A stretch of DNA of 64,000 nt from Caulochytrium protostelioides (lineage: Eukaryota > Chytridiomycota > Caulochytriomycetes > Caulochytriales > Caulochytriaceae): positions 62,001-126,000 of the forward strand of contig ML014114.1 in the NCBI GenBank assembly GCA_003615045.1. Reading direction: 5' to 3'. Positions 28,656 through 39,490 of the stretch are shown piece after piece. The translations under genes were made by a program, and so were the position numbers. The notes beneath the pieces are model-generated. The model was given only the letters and a program-made list of their open reading frames with translations, did not search any database and was not told where the DNA came from. Position 1 is the first letter of the stretch. Each line of letters begins with the position of its first letter.

Positions 28656-31211
28656 TTATGCCAATGTCCGCGACAGCGCCGACGACAGGGCCGCACTGTT
28701 GGGAAGAACGGTCGGGACCGCGGGGGGTGAGGCGCCGTGCACCAGGCAGATCGGAACCGCCGTCAGCATATGATACAACGGCCGCGGGCTCGCCATCCCG
28801 GGGTTCTTAAGTCCCGGGGCCAGGCCCCCCTTCCCCACGGCGATGGGCCAGCACGGCGATCTGGAGGATGCCGACGCGGCGTCGCCGCTACTAAATCCCG
28901 AGTCGACGCGCGGGAGCGAAGCGCGCGCAGCGGCGGCGGCTTGGGCGCTCGTGCGGGCCGAGGGCGCCACGCCTTCGGCGCCCGCCGCGGACGCGGCCAG
29001 GGGCGGCGGCGATGGGCTCGCATAGCGCGAGAGCGCGGCGTCACGGCCGAGGGCGTAGGCGAGCTTGGGCGGCGGGTCCTCTGACGCGCCGTCGGCGGCC
29101 GGCGGCCTCGCCGCTGTCGACGCCGCCGTCGACGGCGGGAGCAGCGCCGGTGTCGCGGCGCCGGTGCTAGCGCCCGTGCCGATGGTTCGGGGCGTGTGGG
29201 CCGTCTCGTCGTCGCCGTCGAGCGACCTCTCGGAGCCGTCGCGATCCGAGTAGACCGTCGAGCCGAGAAACATGGACGAGGCGAGGGAGACGCAGGACAG
29301 CGAGGCGAGCTGGGCGGCGAGGGCCGTGGCCGTGACCGGGGCGGCGGCCTCGAAACAGAGCGGCGAGGCGGAGGCGGAGGCCGCCGGAGTGCACGCCGAC
29401 GCTGGCCGCGACGCCGTCGTGCAGCTGCACGCGTCGTCGCTCCCCTCGTCGTGGTCCGGTTCGGCCGCGTGGCGGTCCAAGCAGCAGGACGGCGCGGCGT
29501 CGAAAAGGGCTGAGGCGGGCCGATGTGCCATCGCCGCCTCGTCCAGCGTGTCCTGCTGCGCATGCCACTGCGCAAAGGCGCTCCGCAGCAGATCGCGGGT
29601 CGGCGTGTCCGCCCCGGCGTCGACACGCACGCCGTGGGCGCCGAGGTCCAGCTCGCCGTCCATCGCCACGGCTTCGTCGCTCGTTGCTGCCTTCGCATCC
29701 GCATCCGCGGATGCGACCGGCAAGGAGCATAGGCGAGGGCGCGGGGGCAGGATCACCGGCAACGGCATCGCGAGCTGCGGTGCCGGCGCTGGATCGGCGG
29801 CCGCGAAAGCGCCGCGCGGACACGAGCAGACCGGCTCGTCGCGCCGCGCTTGGCGCAGCACGAGCTGCCGCAGATGCTGCGAGGGCTGCCCCATCGTGGC
29901 GCAGTGGACGGTCCACCGCCAGACGTCGGCACACATGGCGTGCAGGTCGAGCATGTCGTCGCCGCGCCACCAGCGCGGGAGCCAGGTGCGGGCGCGACGG
30001 TTGTCAGCGACGACGAGGCCGACGTCGCCGACGCGGCGCGGGCGCTTGCAGATGGGCAGGCGGAAGGGCGGGGCCGACGAAGGCGACGGCGCGGCGTCGT
30101 GGCCGGCGAGGCGCTGCTCGGCCTGCCAGGCCTGCACGACCGACTCGAAGGCTCGGACGACCTCGAGGACCGAGGCGCCGCGGCCGAGGCCGAGGTTGAA
30201 GGTTTGGACGACGCTGCCGGTGGCAGGCGCGGCGCGACCCGCGGCGAGAGCGGTGCTGGCGTCGATGGCCGGATCGGTGGACGTGGCCGTCGGCGCCATG
30301 AGCGCGTCGTAGGCGTCGACATGGCCGCGCGCGAGGTCCATGACGTGGATAAAGTCGCGGACGGCGGTCCCGTCGGGCGTTGAGTAGTCGGTGCCAAAGA
30401 CGGGCAGCACGGGCGGGTCTGCCGCGGACGCGTCACGCGCGGCGAGGAGCCCCAAGTGCCGCGCGGCCACGTTGGCGACGATGGGCATCAGGTTCGTGGC
30501 CTGGTTGACGGGGTCCTCGCCGATGAGGCCCGAAGGGTGGGCGCCGACGGGGTTGAAGTACCGGAGGAGGGCGACCCGCCACGGCGCGGCGGCGGCGGCG
30601 TCGCGCAAGAGCTCTTCGCAGGCAAGCTTAGTCCATGCATACGGGTTGGTTGGGTAGAACGGGTCGGTCTCGCGCTTGGCGGCGTAGGCGGCCTGGATGA
30701 CGGCGGGTGGCGCGTGCGGGAAGTCGGGCGCGGCCGCGCCATACACGACGGCCGAGGAGGAGAACACGATGGTGCGGCACCCCTCGTCGTTCATGACGCG
30801 GATGAGGGTCGCGGTGGCCACGACGTTGTCGCGCCAGTAGGCGGCTTCTTGGCGGACAGACTCAGCGACGCTCTTGCGGCCAGCGAAGTGGAAGACGCCG
30901 GTGATGGGGCCATAGCGGCGGAAGAGGTCGCGGAGTAGCGGCTCGTCGCCGACATCGCCGACGACGAGGGGAATCGGGATGCCGGCGGCCTGCTCGATGC
31001 GGTACAGCGACGCGGGCGACGCGTTGGCGAGCGTGTCGAGCACGACGAGGCGGGTATAGCCGGCGTCCAGCAGGACCTGGACGGTGTGGCTGCCGATGTA
31101 GCCGCAGCCGCCGGTGATCAGCAGCGTGCCCTCCGTCGACCGCGGCGGCGCCGATCTGGACACGGGCGGCGACAGCGACGGCAGTGAGGGGGATGGTGGC
31201 GCCCCGAGCAT
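28656..31211 (-). CDS. UDP-glucose 4-epimerase with a long disordered C-terminal extension
   Basis: 851 residues from the ATG at 31211; the frame is open further upstream but without ATG. Residues ~30-430 are a complete GALE-type extended short-chain dehydrogenase: TGGCGYIGSHT (NAD-binding loop), FSSSAVVYG, catalytic NPYAWTK (YxxxK), LLRYFNPVGAHPSG and RDFIHVMDLARGH, ending at HAMCADVWRW as normal epimerases do. It interconverts UDP-glucose and UDP-galactose, possibly the GlcNAc/GalNAc pair, in the cytosol. Unlike yeast Gal10 there is no mutarotase domain. Instead ~420 residues of Ala/Ser/Pro-rich low-complexity sequence follow, with scattered Cys pairs. A ~25-residue low-complexity insert also interrupts the core before NLGLGRG. 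Its nearness to the PelF-like glycosyltransferase suggests a role in exopolysaccharide precursor supply. Confidence 0.92.
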   Translation of the reverse strand: MLGAPPSPSLPSLSPPVSRSAPPRSTEGTLLITGGCGYIGSHTVQVLLDAGYTRLVVLDTLANASPASLYRIEQAAGIPIPLVVGDVGDEPLLRDLFRRYGPITGVFHFAGRKSVAESVRQEAAYWRDNVVATATLIRVMNDEGCRTIVFSSSAVVYGAAAPDFPHAPPAVIQAAYAAKRETDPFYPTNPYAWTKLACEELLRDAAAAAPWRVALLRYFNPVGAHPSGLIGEDPVNQATNLMPIVANVAARHLGLLAARDASAADPPVLPVFGTDYSTPDGTAVRDFIHVMDLARGHVDAYDALMAPTATSTDPAIDASTALAAGRAAPATGSVVQTFNLGLGRGASVLEVVRAFESVVQAWQAEQRLAGHDAAPSPSSAPPFRLPICKRPRRVGDVGLVVADNRRARTWLPRWWRGDDMLDLHAMCADVWRWTVHCATMGQPSQHLRQLVLRQARRDEPVCSCPRGAFAAADPAPAPQLAMPLPVILPPRPRLCSLPVASADADAKAATSDEAVAMDGELDLGAHGVRVDAGADTPTRDLLRSAFAQWHAQQDTLDEAAMAHRPASALFDAAPSCCLDRHAAEPDHDEGSDDACSCTTASRPASACTPAASASASPLCFEAAAPVTATALAAQLASLSCVSLASSMFLGSTVYSDRDGSERSLDGDDETAHTPRTIGTGASTGAATPALLPPSTAASTAARPPAADGASEDPPPKLAYALGRDAALSRYASPSPPPLAASAAGAEGVAPSARTSAQAAAAARASLPRVDSGFSSGDAASASSRSPCWPIAVGKGGLAPGLKNPGMASPRPLYHMLTAVPICLVHGASPPAVPTVLPNSAALSSALSRTLA

Positions 31212-34028
31212 GATGGGCGTTTCGAGGCGGAAGATGCGAACCGAACCGAACGGTCTGACCCGTCGTGCAAAAAAAAGAGGGGCCTCGGTGGCGACAGCCC
31301 AGCAAGACGGCGTATGGACGGCGCGCCCGTCGCCGAGTCGTGAAGCAGCCGCCTTACGCACGCGGGACGCGCATGGGCGTCTTGATCAGCAGCGGGGCGG
31401 CACCGAGCAGATCCAGCACGTGGTGATGGGCGACCGTGCCCGAGGCGTCCACTGCCCTGGTCGCTGATGCTGACGACGCTGCGCCCCGGCGTCGTCAGCA
31501 ACGACGGCCTTGCGTGATCCAGGCTGCGCCCAGGCGCTGATGCGATGCCGGCGGCGGCGGACACCCGTGTGGGGCCGAGCAAGCAACCGTAACAGCACTA
31601 GGACGAGCGACGGCCACAGCGGCACCGCTGTGGGGGGATGTGGTGATGCCAGCGCCGCGACGCCACGGCCGGCGCGATCGGCACGTCGGCGGCGTGTTGC
31701 GGTCCGTACGGCGTACGGCGGTGCAGGGGTGGTGCCGTCGGCGGCGGCGGATATGGGCGGCGGCGGGAGGATCGGGCTTGGGGAGATGGAAAGCCGACGA
31801 TGGGTCAGGGCGGCTGCGGCCGGCGCCGCCGAGCCGGACTGGGCACGAAAAGGGGCCAAGAGGCGACGCGGTCCCCAAACAAGGCGGTCCGCTATGTCGC
31901 GAAGCACGATGAAGGCGGCCGAGGACGGGGCGTCCCAGAAGGTTGATGAGGGTGATGACGATGGTACGGGCGGTGGTACGGGCGGTGGTACTGGCGATGC
32001 CAATGGCGATGCCGATGCCACTGCCAACGACGACAATGACGCGAATGAGATCGGTGGAGGACAAGGTCGCGACCCGCGAAGAGAAGGGGGGCCGGCGCGT
32101 CGAAACAGCGAGCGAGTCGATGACGGCGATGATGACGACGACGTCTTGGACCCGATACTTCGCTGAAGCGGACGTCGCCGCTGGGACCAATCGAACGGAC
32201 ACGCGGGACGGAACGGTGGTGGGATGCCAAGACGGATGTGGCGCGGACGTGCGGCGGTTGTCGCGGACGGATGGCGTCACTGCCGCGACTCCGTCACGTC
32301 AGACGAGGACACGGCCCGAGACCGAGCGTCCCCTGGGCCGATGCGGAAGCCCGATGCGCCAGGACGAGCGGCGGCGGAGTATGGAGGACGGGCAGACGGC
32401 GCGAGGCGCTTTGTCCTGGCTCACCGAAAACGCCTCCCAGCGTGTTGCCGGAATCCGGGCGACCGGCAACTCAGACCGGAAAACGCTGTCGGCGCCACAG
32501 AAACGACCGGGCCTGGGCCCTCGGCCTTGACGAGAAACGGCGATGGGCGCCGCAACTCCGCTCGTCCGTCAAGGCGCACGATGCAGGGCCGATGCAGGAG
32601 CCGATGCAGGAGCCGATGGGACGTCGATGCCACGCGATGGTCGACCGCCCTCGGTGAAGATGCGACCGCCGGTGTTGGGAATGCGGCCTGTCGAGCGAGC
32701 GGCTGGTGGGGGGTCTCGATGGCGAGCCGCCGGATACGCGTGATCCGCCACCTCGTCGAGTTCAATCGAGGTCTCGCGTCGGCCGACGCAGGGCACGCAC
32801 CGCACCGCCACCGCGACGACGTGACCCGGAAGGTCTGATCGAGAGGCTTCAATCAGGAAGGACCCGCCCAGCGCCGCCGAATCGCAGCACCGACCCGAGG
32901 GTGGTCCACGGACGCTCGACAGCCGAATCGGCGAATTCGCTGCGGCGGCGACGGCCTTGGCTGGGCCGCGCCTCGGTGGGGATCATCCTTCGCCGGCGTC
33001 TCGGCTCCGCGCCGCTCCTGCACCGGCATGGGCCTCGCCCCGGCCGGCCGCCCCTCCACCTCTCGATCCTCCCGCCGCGCTGCCAGCACCCGAAAGGCCG
33101 GATACCACCGATACCGTCCGTGCCCATAGTGATGGGCCGCTCGGGCCGCCGCCTCGGCACCCAACGCGCCGGGCCGGGGCCAGCACGCCGCGCGGCCGTG
33201 TCCACCCTCCCCTTCGCCGTCGCCTATGCCGCGCCGCGCGTGCTCGCATCCGAAGCCGCCGCCGCGGTGGCATGCGAGCCACCGGTCGCGCGCTGCGCTG
33301 CGCACCGCGCAGCGATAGGAGAGCGCGGTCGAATCGTCATCGGTCCCGCCGGGGTTCACGCGGGCCTCGCCTCGCCTCGCCATTTTCCATTTTTTTTTCC
33401 CTATCGGGCCGCCCGAGCGCAGGCCAGACGCGTCAGAATTCGCATGAGCGGAAATTCGCATGAGCGTGCCTGCGGAGGCGGCCGAGGGCCTCTGGCGTGG
33501 GTCCGTGTGCGCGGCTAAGCGATGCCACGTCAGATGACCTAGAAATCACCACGGCCAAGCGGAAGCGCGTCCGGTGGTCGCGGCCCCGCGCGTACCCTGT
33601 CGGCTCGGCTTGGCTGATGGATACATCCGCATCCCCGCTGTGATGGCGCGCTGGCCGGAAGCGCGCCATCCCAGCGCCAGAAGACGATGAGACGGCAACA
33701 TGGCCGGGTCGCGGTGAAAGCGGGGTGGTTCAAAGCATGCCGACGCGCCATCCCTCCTTGATGGAGAGCTTCATGAAAGCCATTCATGAAAGACGTGTTC
33801 TCTCTCTACCCGTATGTGTTTGAAACTAATGTGGTGACATGGGCCGACCTCAGTCGACATGGTATGGAGCTTAAAGACAACGCTTGCTGAAACGCTTGCT
33901 GAAAGGATGGCACGTGACGCGGTCTCCGAGCCCGCGGAGGGCCAACCGCAGGCAGGTGGTTCGCAACCACGTCCCTCGTGACGGCCCCATGGGCACCCGA
34001 CGGCGTCAGACGACCAGGAATCGCCCAT
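31212..34028. other. Intergenic, 2.8 kb
   Basis: Upstream region of the epimerase. It includes a 12-base repeat built on GGTACGGGCGGT around 31962-31990 and Asp-rich or Arg-rich open frames, including a 218-codon plus-strand frame with no ATG at its start. None of these is convincing. The last 500 bases (33.5-34.0 kb) are less GC-rich and hold no recognisable gene. Confidence 0.4.
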
Positions 34029-35933
34029 TCAATCGTAGTCGGGCGCGGCATGCGGGTAGCCGGTCTCCTCCTCCGCATGCGGCATCGGGCCGGCCGCAGC
34101 CGGCATGCCCTGCGGCGAGCCCGGAATGTAGTCCGTCGCCTCAGCGCCCTCCGGCCCGCCGGCCAACCCGCCGCCCGGAGCCCCGCCCGGCGCGCCGAGC
34201 TCTGCGTGCGGCAGGCGGTATGCTGCCGCCGCCGCCGCCGCCGACAGCGGCGCGTAGCCCATCGGCGGCGGCGGCGGCAAACCGTCCGGTCCGCCTGGCG
34301 GTCGGGGCCCGGCGCCGTACGGCGGCAGCAGGGTCCATCCCGCGTAGTGGCCGTGGTTGTCGCCGCCAAAGAGCTCGACGTCGATCGACCCCGCGTGCCA
34401 CGGGCCGCGGATGTCGCCGTAGGAGGGCTCGAGCCGCTCGTCGAGCGCGTAGACGGGCGCCTCCGGGACGTCGGACGCGTTGTACGGCGGCGTGAGGTAG
34501 CCGACGGGCCGGAGCCCCCGGCTCTCGGGAAACCGGTCGTCGAGCGTCTGCAGCGGGGGCGGCAGCGTCTCGGGCCGTGGCGGGCCCATGAAGGCGAGGG
34601 AGCCGCGGGCCCCGAGCCCGCCGAGCACCTCGTCAAGCGTGATAGTGATGTCGCCGTCGGCCTCGATGATCGGCTCGTCCCAGGGCATGTCGCGCTGTTC
34701 GTCGCGGGCCTTCCAGTTGTCGCGTATCCGGTCCTGGTTCTCAAGCAGACAGTCGCGGCTGATGGATTCGATCATGGACTTCATCACGTTGGTGTAGGTG
34801 GAGATGTGGTTGCTCGTATCCTTGTCTTCGCGGACACGCATGGGCCGCCAGCGCCGGTCCGGATCGGGCTCCTTCAGGTCGTACCAGCACTCGAGGATGG
34901 TGCCCGTCTTGAGCTTCTCGGCGGACCACGTGGATTGATCCTCGGGCCGCAGGGTGAGGACGGAGATGAAGATCTTCTTCCGCGCCATTTGGGTCACATA
35001 CAGCTCAAAGATATGTTCGTCGGGGTTCTCGGAGAGCGGGCGGACCTCAAAGTCGACCGAGTTCTCTTCGACGGGCTTCCACTTGAGCATTGCTTCGTTG
35101 GTGCCGGTCGTGTACGGCGCGCTGGCGCGCGTAAAGATGAGCCCATCCATCTTCATGGAGAGGTTGGACGGATGCTCAAAGGCGTCCTTGATGTGGTACG
35201 GCGTGAAGAGCTTCTTGCCGGTGATCTGGAACGGCTGGCGCTCACGCCACTTGCGCTGCTCGTCCGGGGGCAGCTTGTCGAGATGACGGTTATGCGGCAC
35301 GAGCACGTACTCCCGCATGGCGCCGTTGCGCTTGTCGAAGTTCTTTTGACGGTAGTCGCGCGCGTTGAAAAACATGAGGTCGAACAGCATCAACACGCGG
35401 TGCTTCTCGCCGGTCCGGCGGTGGTACTCGTACATGAACTCGCCGTCCATGACGGTATCGTACGAGAAGCGCCGCGGGCCCTGCGGCACGGGCTGCGAGG
35501 GCAGCCGCTTATGCTGATCGTAGTACGGGTCGTCCGGATGGAACGGCGACGTCTTGATGTCCCGCATCAGCGGCACTGGGACGCGCCAGACGCTGTTCTT
35601 GCGGTCGATAAAGTAGAGTTTGGGCTTGCCTTCGACGGGGTCGAGCGTCGCGAAGACGAGCACGCGGACGCCGTCGACCTTCAGGCCGACATAGTAGTTC
35701 TCGCGCAGCAAGTTCGTCATGTGCTGCCGCATGAACGAGACGGGCTGCGCGCCAGGAAAGCGCGACGCGCGCGACCGCCCGGCGTGCGGGTCGAACAGCT
35801 TCGCCAGCCGCTCCAGGATCTTGTCCTTTGTCGGGCCCGTGATCACGTCGCCGGGGATCGGCGGCACGCCGAGCGTGTCCAGGACCTTATGCGTCTCCGC
35901 CATGGCCGCGCTCTCGTGATGCATCTGCGCCAT
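34029..35933 (-). CDS. CEG1: mRNA-capping enzyme, guanylyltransferase subunit
   Basis: 634 residues from the first sensible ATG (MAQMHH); a second good start lies ten codons later (MAETHK). It transfers GMP from GTP to the 5' diphosphate end of nascent pre-mRNA in the nucleus. The nucleotidyltransferase motifs appear in order: YYVGLKVDGVRVLVF (motif I, KxDG, with Lys as the GMP acceptor), VMDGEF (III), LFDLMFFN (IIIa), MDGLIFTRA (IV) and AMLKWKP (V), then an OB-fold region with TILECWYDL. No triphosphatase domain is attached, as in fungi and unlike animals. The C-terminal ~150 residues are Pro/Gly/Ala-rich and poorly ordered. KVDG in place of the commoner KTDG/KSDG is a small variation. It is divergent from mutY across 1.3 kb. 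Confidence 0.95.
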   Translation of the reverse strand: MAQMHHESAAMAETHKVLDTLGVPPIPGDVITGPTKDKILERLAKLFDPHAGRSRASRFPGAQPVSFMRQHMTNLLRENYYVGLKVDGVRVLVFATLDPVEGKPKLYFIDRKNSVWRVPVPLMRDIKTSPFHPDDPYYDQHKRLPSQPVPQGPRRFSYDTVMDGEFMYEYHRRTGEKHRVLMLFDLMFFNARDYRQKNFDKRNGAMREYVLVPHNRHLDKLPPDEQRKWRERQPFQITGKKLFTPYHIKDAFEHPSNLSMKMDGLIFTRASAPYTTGTNEAMLKWKPVEENSVDFEVRPLSENPDEHIFELYVTQMARKKIFISVLTLRPEDQSTWSAEKLKTGTILECWYDLKEPDPDRRWRPMRVREDKDTSNHISTYTNVMKSMIESISRDCLLENQDRIRDNWKARDEQRDMPWDEPIIEADGDITITLDEVLGGLGARGSLAFMGPPRPETLPPPLQTLDDRFPESRGLRPVGYLTPPYNASDVPEAPVYALDERLEPSYGDIRGPWHAGSIDVELFGGDNHGHYAGWTLLPPYGAGPRPPGGPDGLPPPPPMGYAPLSAAAAAAAYRLPHAELGAPGGAPGGGLAGGPEGAEATDYIPGSPQGMPAAAGPMPHAEEETGYPHAAPDYD

Positions 35934-37229
35934 GCCGACGCTCAGCGCGGCCGCACGATGCCGGGCGTGAGGCGAGCACCAGAGCCGCGGGCGATGGGTG
36001 ACGCGGGCCTGGCGTGGCGCGAGACCAAGGCCTCCGTCGATCGCTGCCTGACGCGGGTGCGGTCCGCGAGGGTGATCCGCAGGTGCGCCCAATCTGCCAA
36101 TCTGCCAGCTGGATCCAGCGAGAGAGCGCGCGGGAGGCGGCACGGGACGGCGGCAACGAAGTGACGAGCCGAAGGTGCTGCCCGCCGAGCTCGCGGGATG
36201 AAGATCGAATGGGAGCGGATGGATCGGTAGCAGGATCCGTATCCCCGTCCCGTCTCGCCGTCTCGCCGGAGCACGGGCCAGGTACCAGGGGGTGGGACGC
36301 TTGGCGACGCGGAAGCGGGGTGATCGTCTTGCACGGGGGCGTCTAGCGCGCAGCTGAGGGCACGGGAGAGTGCTGGGCCGTCCGTCATGGGCCCTCGCCG
36401 GCCCCGCGACTGCGCACGCACGCACCCCGGTCAGGCGACCTTCCGCCGCCCGACGATAAGAAGCTTTCGCAGCCTCCTGGCGGCGGGATCTTCCCGCGGC
36501 TCTTGCGTCGAGCTGAGCCGCGCTTTGGGATGATGCGCGGCGCGGACGGGCCATGCGGATGGGCGGCTGGCTCGCTCCCGCAGCGGCGCTCAGTGCAACG
36601 CGCCGGCGGGTCGGCCGTCGGCCGTCGGCGCAGCCCGACGCGGGCGAGACGAGGCGAGGCGAGACGAGGCGTGGCGAGGCGAGGTGTGGCGTGGCCACCC
36701 AAGCGGGGTTTGAGCCTCAAGCATCGGCAGCGGACCCTGTTGCGGCGCTGCGCGGCCGACCGCGGGCGAGCCTTCCGGGCCTTCTGCGGCCCAGCGCGAG
36801 GACCGTTTCGGGATCGTCCGCGCGACGCGGGGGTTTGTCTGGCCACGACACGTGGCGCTGCGGAAAACGCGGTATCACGCCGTGGCTGTGGCGAGAAGCA
36901 GCGGCACAACCGCTAGCCTGGCTCGAGCCTGGCCCATGGCTCACATGCCGTGGTCGGAGTTTTCCGCGTCGCGTGGGCATCCGTGGGCGGGTCCGTTGCT
37001 GGTCACCGTTCGGACAGAGGGAGCGGTCGGAGTTTCGGATGTCCGGAGCAAGGCGTGCCATGCCGGCATGCGTGATCTCCCCCTGACGCTCCGCCTTTCA
37101 TCGCCTTCAAGAGACCTCACACGTGACGCCGTGACGGACGTTGGCCCCATCGCTAATCCGACCGGCGAGGCGAGCCCAGAGCGAGCGACAGCCGAGGGTC
37201 AAAACCGTCCTCTCCTCCCGACGGCCAGG
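35934..37229. other. Divergent intergenic region between capping enzyme and MutY
   Basis: 1.3 kb holding both promoters. A short GAGGCGA/GAGACGA repeat occurs at about 36647-36690. Frames extending both genes upstream exist but are Arg-rich and lack family similarity, so I exclude them. No TATA box was noticed. Confidence 0.4.
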
Positions 37230-39217
37230 ATGGCGGCGGCCGAATGCAAGGCCGAATGCAAGCCAGGCAAGCCAGGCAAGCGGCCTCTCGCCCAGCGAAT
37301 TGACGAGGCTGCGGCCCGCGTCGTGGCGGCCGGTGGCGCGCATGCCACCACCTACCACACCCTCCGTCCCGACGACGCCGACGATGCGGCGCTGATCGCT
37401 TACCTGCAGCAGTCGCTGCTCGCGTGGTACGACGGGCAGGCGGACGCCCACGCCATGCCGTGGCGGCAGCCGTGGGACGCCGCGCTGGGCCCCGCCGCCC
37501 GCAACCAGCGCGCCTACGAGGTCTGGGTCGCCGAGACGATGCTGCAGCAGACCCAAGTCGCGACCGTGCGCGACTACTACACGCGCTGGATGGCGCGCTG
37601 GCCGACGCTGCGCGACCTCGCGCAAGCGGACCTCGAGGCCGTCCTGCAGGCGTGGGCGCGCCTCGGGTATGCGTCGCGCGGCAAGCGGCTGCTGGAGGCC
37701 GCCCAGAAGGTCGACCGCGAGATGGACGGCGTGCTGCCGCGCGACCCGGCGACGCTGCAGCGCGCGCTGCCGGGCGTCGGCGCGTACACCGCGGGCGCCA
37801 TCGCCTCGATCGCTTTCAACGCGCCGGCGCCGCTCGTCGACGGCAATGTCATCCGCGTGCTCAGCCGCGTCCGCGCCGTCGCCGCCGACCCCCGCACCAC
37901 GGCGGCGACGCGGCTGTGGTGGGCGCTCGCCGAGGCGCTGCTGCCGGCGGCGCGGCCCGGCGACTGGAACCAGGCCGTCATGGATCTCGGGCGCACCGTG
38001 TGCACGCCGCGGCAGCCGCGCTGCGGCGCGTGCCCGATCCGCGACGGCTGCCGCGCGGCCAGCCAGTACCGCGCGGCCAAAGCGCAGGCCTCGCACGCCT
38101 TCTTTCGGCCGCGGCGGCCGCCACGGACGCCGCAGACGGCCGCGGAATCGGCGGGCACCGACGCGTGCCCATGCATGGAGACGCCGCTTGTTCCCGCGGC
38201 GACGGCCCCCGCAACGCTCGCGACGGCGACCGTCACGGTGGCGTCCACATCGAAACGAACAAAGACGGCCACGTCGTCCACGACCATGATCCAGAAGACC
38301 GTCTCGACCACGGCATCGCTTGCAGGCGACTCGGTCCGTGATATCGAAGACTGGCACCCGCAGCACCTGCCGCGCAAGCTGCCGAAACCACCGATCCGCG
38401 AAGAGGTGCGCGATGTAGCCGTCGTGGCGTGGCGGCCGTCGGCCCAGGCGGTCTGCGCGACGGACGCCGTGAAAGCGGAAGCTGGCGCTGAAGCTGAAGC
38501 CGCCGCCACCTCGATCCGAGTCAAGGCCGAAGCGGGGCCACAGCCAGAAACGACGACGAGCACGGCGCCAGCAGGGGTCCCCGATCCGGCGGACGATGGG
38601 GTGCGCTACCTGCTGGCGAAGCGCGTGGGATCGGGGTTGCTGGCCAACCTGTGGGACTTCCCGAACGCGCCGTACGACGCCGACACGGGCTCGGCGTCGC
38701 TGCACGCGATGCTCGCGGCCTTCCTGGGCGCCGCGCCTTCCGGGAAGGCGCACATCGGCGTGGCCACGCCGGCGACGGTGCACGATGTGCTCGGGCCCGT
38801 GGTGCTGCGGGGCAGCGCCAAGCACGTTTTCACGCATCTGAAGCGGACGCTGGTGGTCCACGCGGCCTCGCTCATCGCGCCGCCCGACTCTGTCCTGGAC
38901 GCGGAGGACGCGACCGCCACGCTCACGTATGCCGGCGAAACGTATAGGCTCGGCTGGTTCCGCCCGGCGCAGTTCCTTGTGCGCGACTTTGCGGCACCCG
39001 CGACGCTCGAGAAAGCCTGGAAGCTGGTGATCACGCCGCAGCTGCACACGCTGGCGGGTCTCCCGCACGCGGGCGGCGCCGCCGTGGCCACCGCGGCGGC
39101 GGCATCTCCCACCATTCGAGGGCGCCGTGCGCCGGTCGCCGGCACGCGCCGCCGGCCGCTCAAGCGCCGCGCCGCCTCGCCTACTTCATCCGAGTCATCG
39201 GCCTCCGCCGCGCTCTC

Positions 39218-39253
<36 letters not shown>

Positions 39254-39401
39254 TATTCACTCGAGCGACGAACTCGATGATGGCACAGCGCTGCTTGTCC
39301 CTCCGGATGACGACAACGAGGCCCCCGGCTCGCCAGCAACCACCTCCGCCGCTGTCATGCCCGTCCGACGGTCCACACGCCGCGCGTGTCGCCCCAGCTA
39401 G
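37230..39401 (+). CDS. Adenine DNA glycosylase MutY (MUTYH)
   Basis: 723 residues from the ATG at 37230 (context ccaggATGG); upstream in-frame ATGs are far from the conserved core. It removes adenine mispaired with 8-oxoguanine during base excision repair. Catalytic Glu sits in WVAETMLQQTQV. The helix-hairpin-helix is ALPGVGAYTAGAIASIAF, followed by catalytic Asp in VDGNVIRVLSR. A [4Fe-4S] cluster follows, spaced C-x6-C-x2-C-x5-C (CTPRQPRCGACPIRDGC). A C-terminal NUDIX-like domain recognising 8-oxoG begins near VRYLLAKRV (about residue 457). Unusual points are a ~160-residue low-complexity linker between the two domains and a tail with a run of 12 Asp from a (GAC)n tract. It converges with the RING gene, whose stop is 89 bases away. 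Confidence 0.95.
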
Positions 39402-39490
39402 TATACATCAACGGATGTTCAATGAGCGATCATATCGGCCAGAACCATGAGGAATCGGAGAAAAAGGGAAGCAACGAGGCCTCGGAGCGA

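Noticed and set aside
31386-32036. 216-codon minus-strand frame with a Pro-rich start
   Set aside because: It begins at TTG, has no family similarity and overlaps an equally open plus-strand frame.
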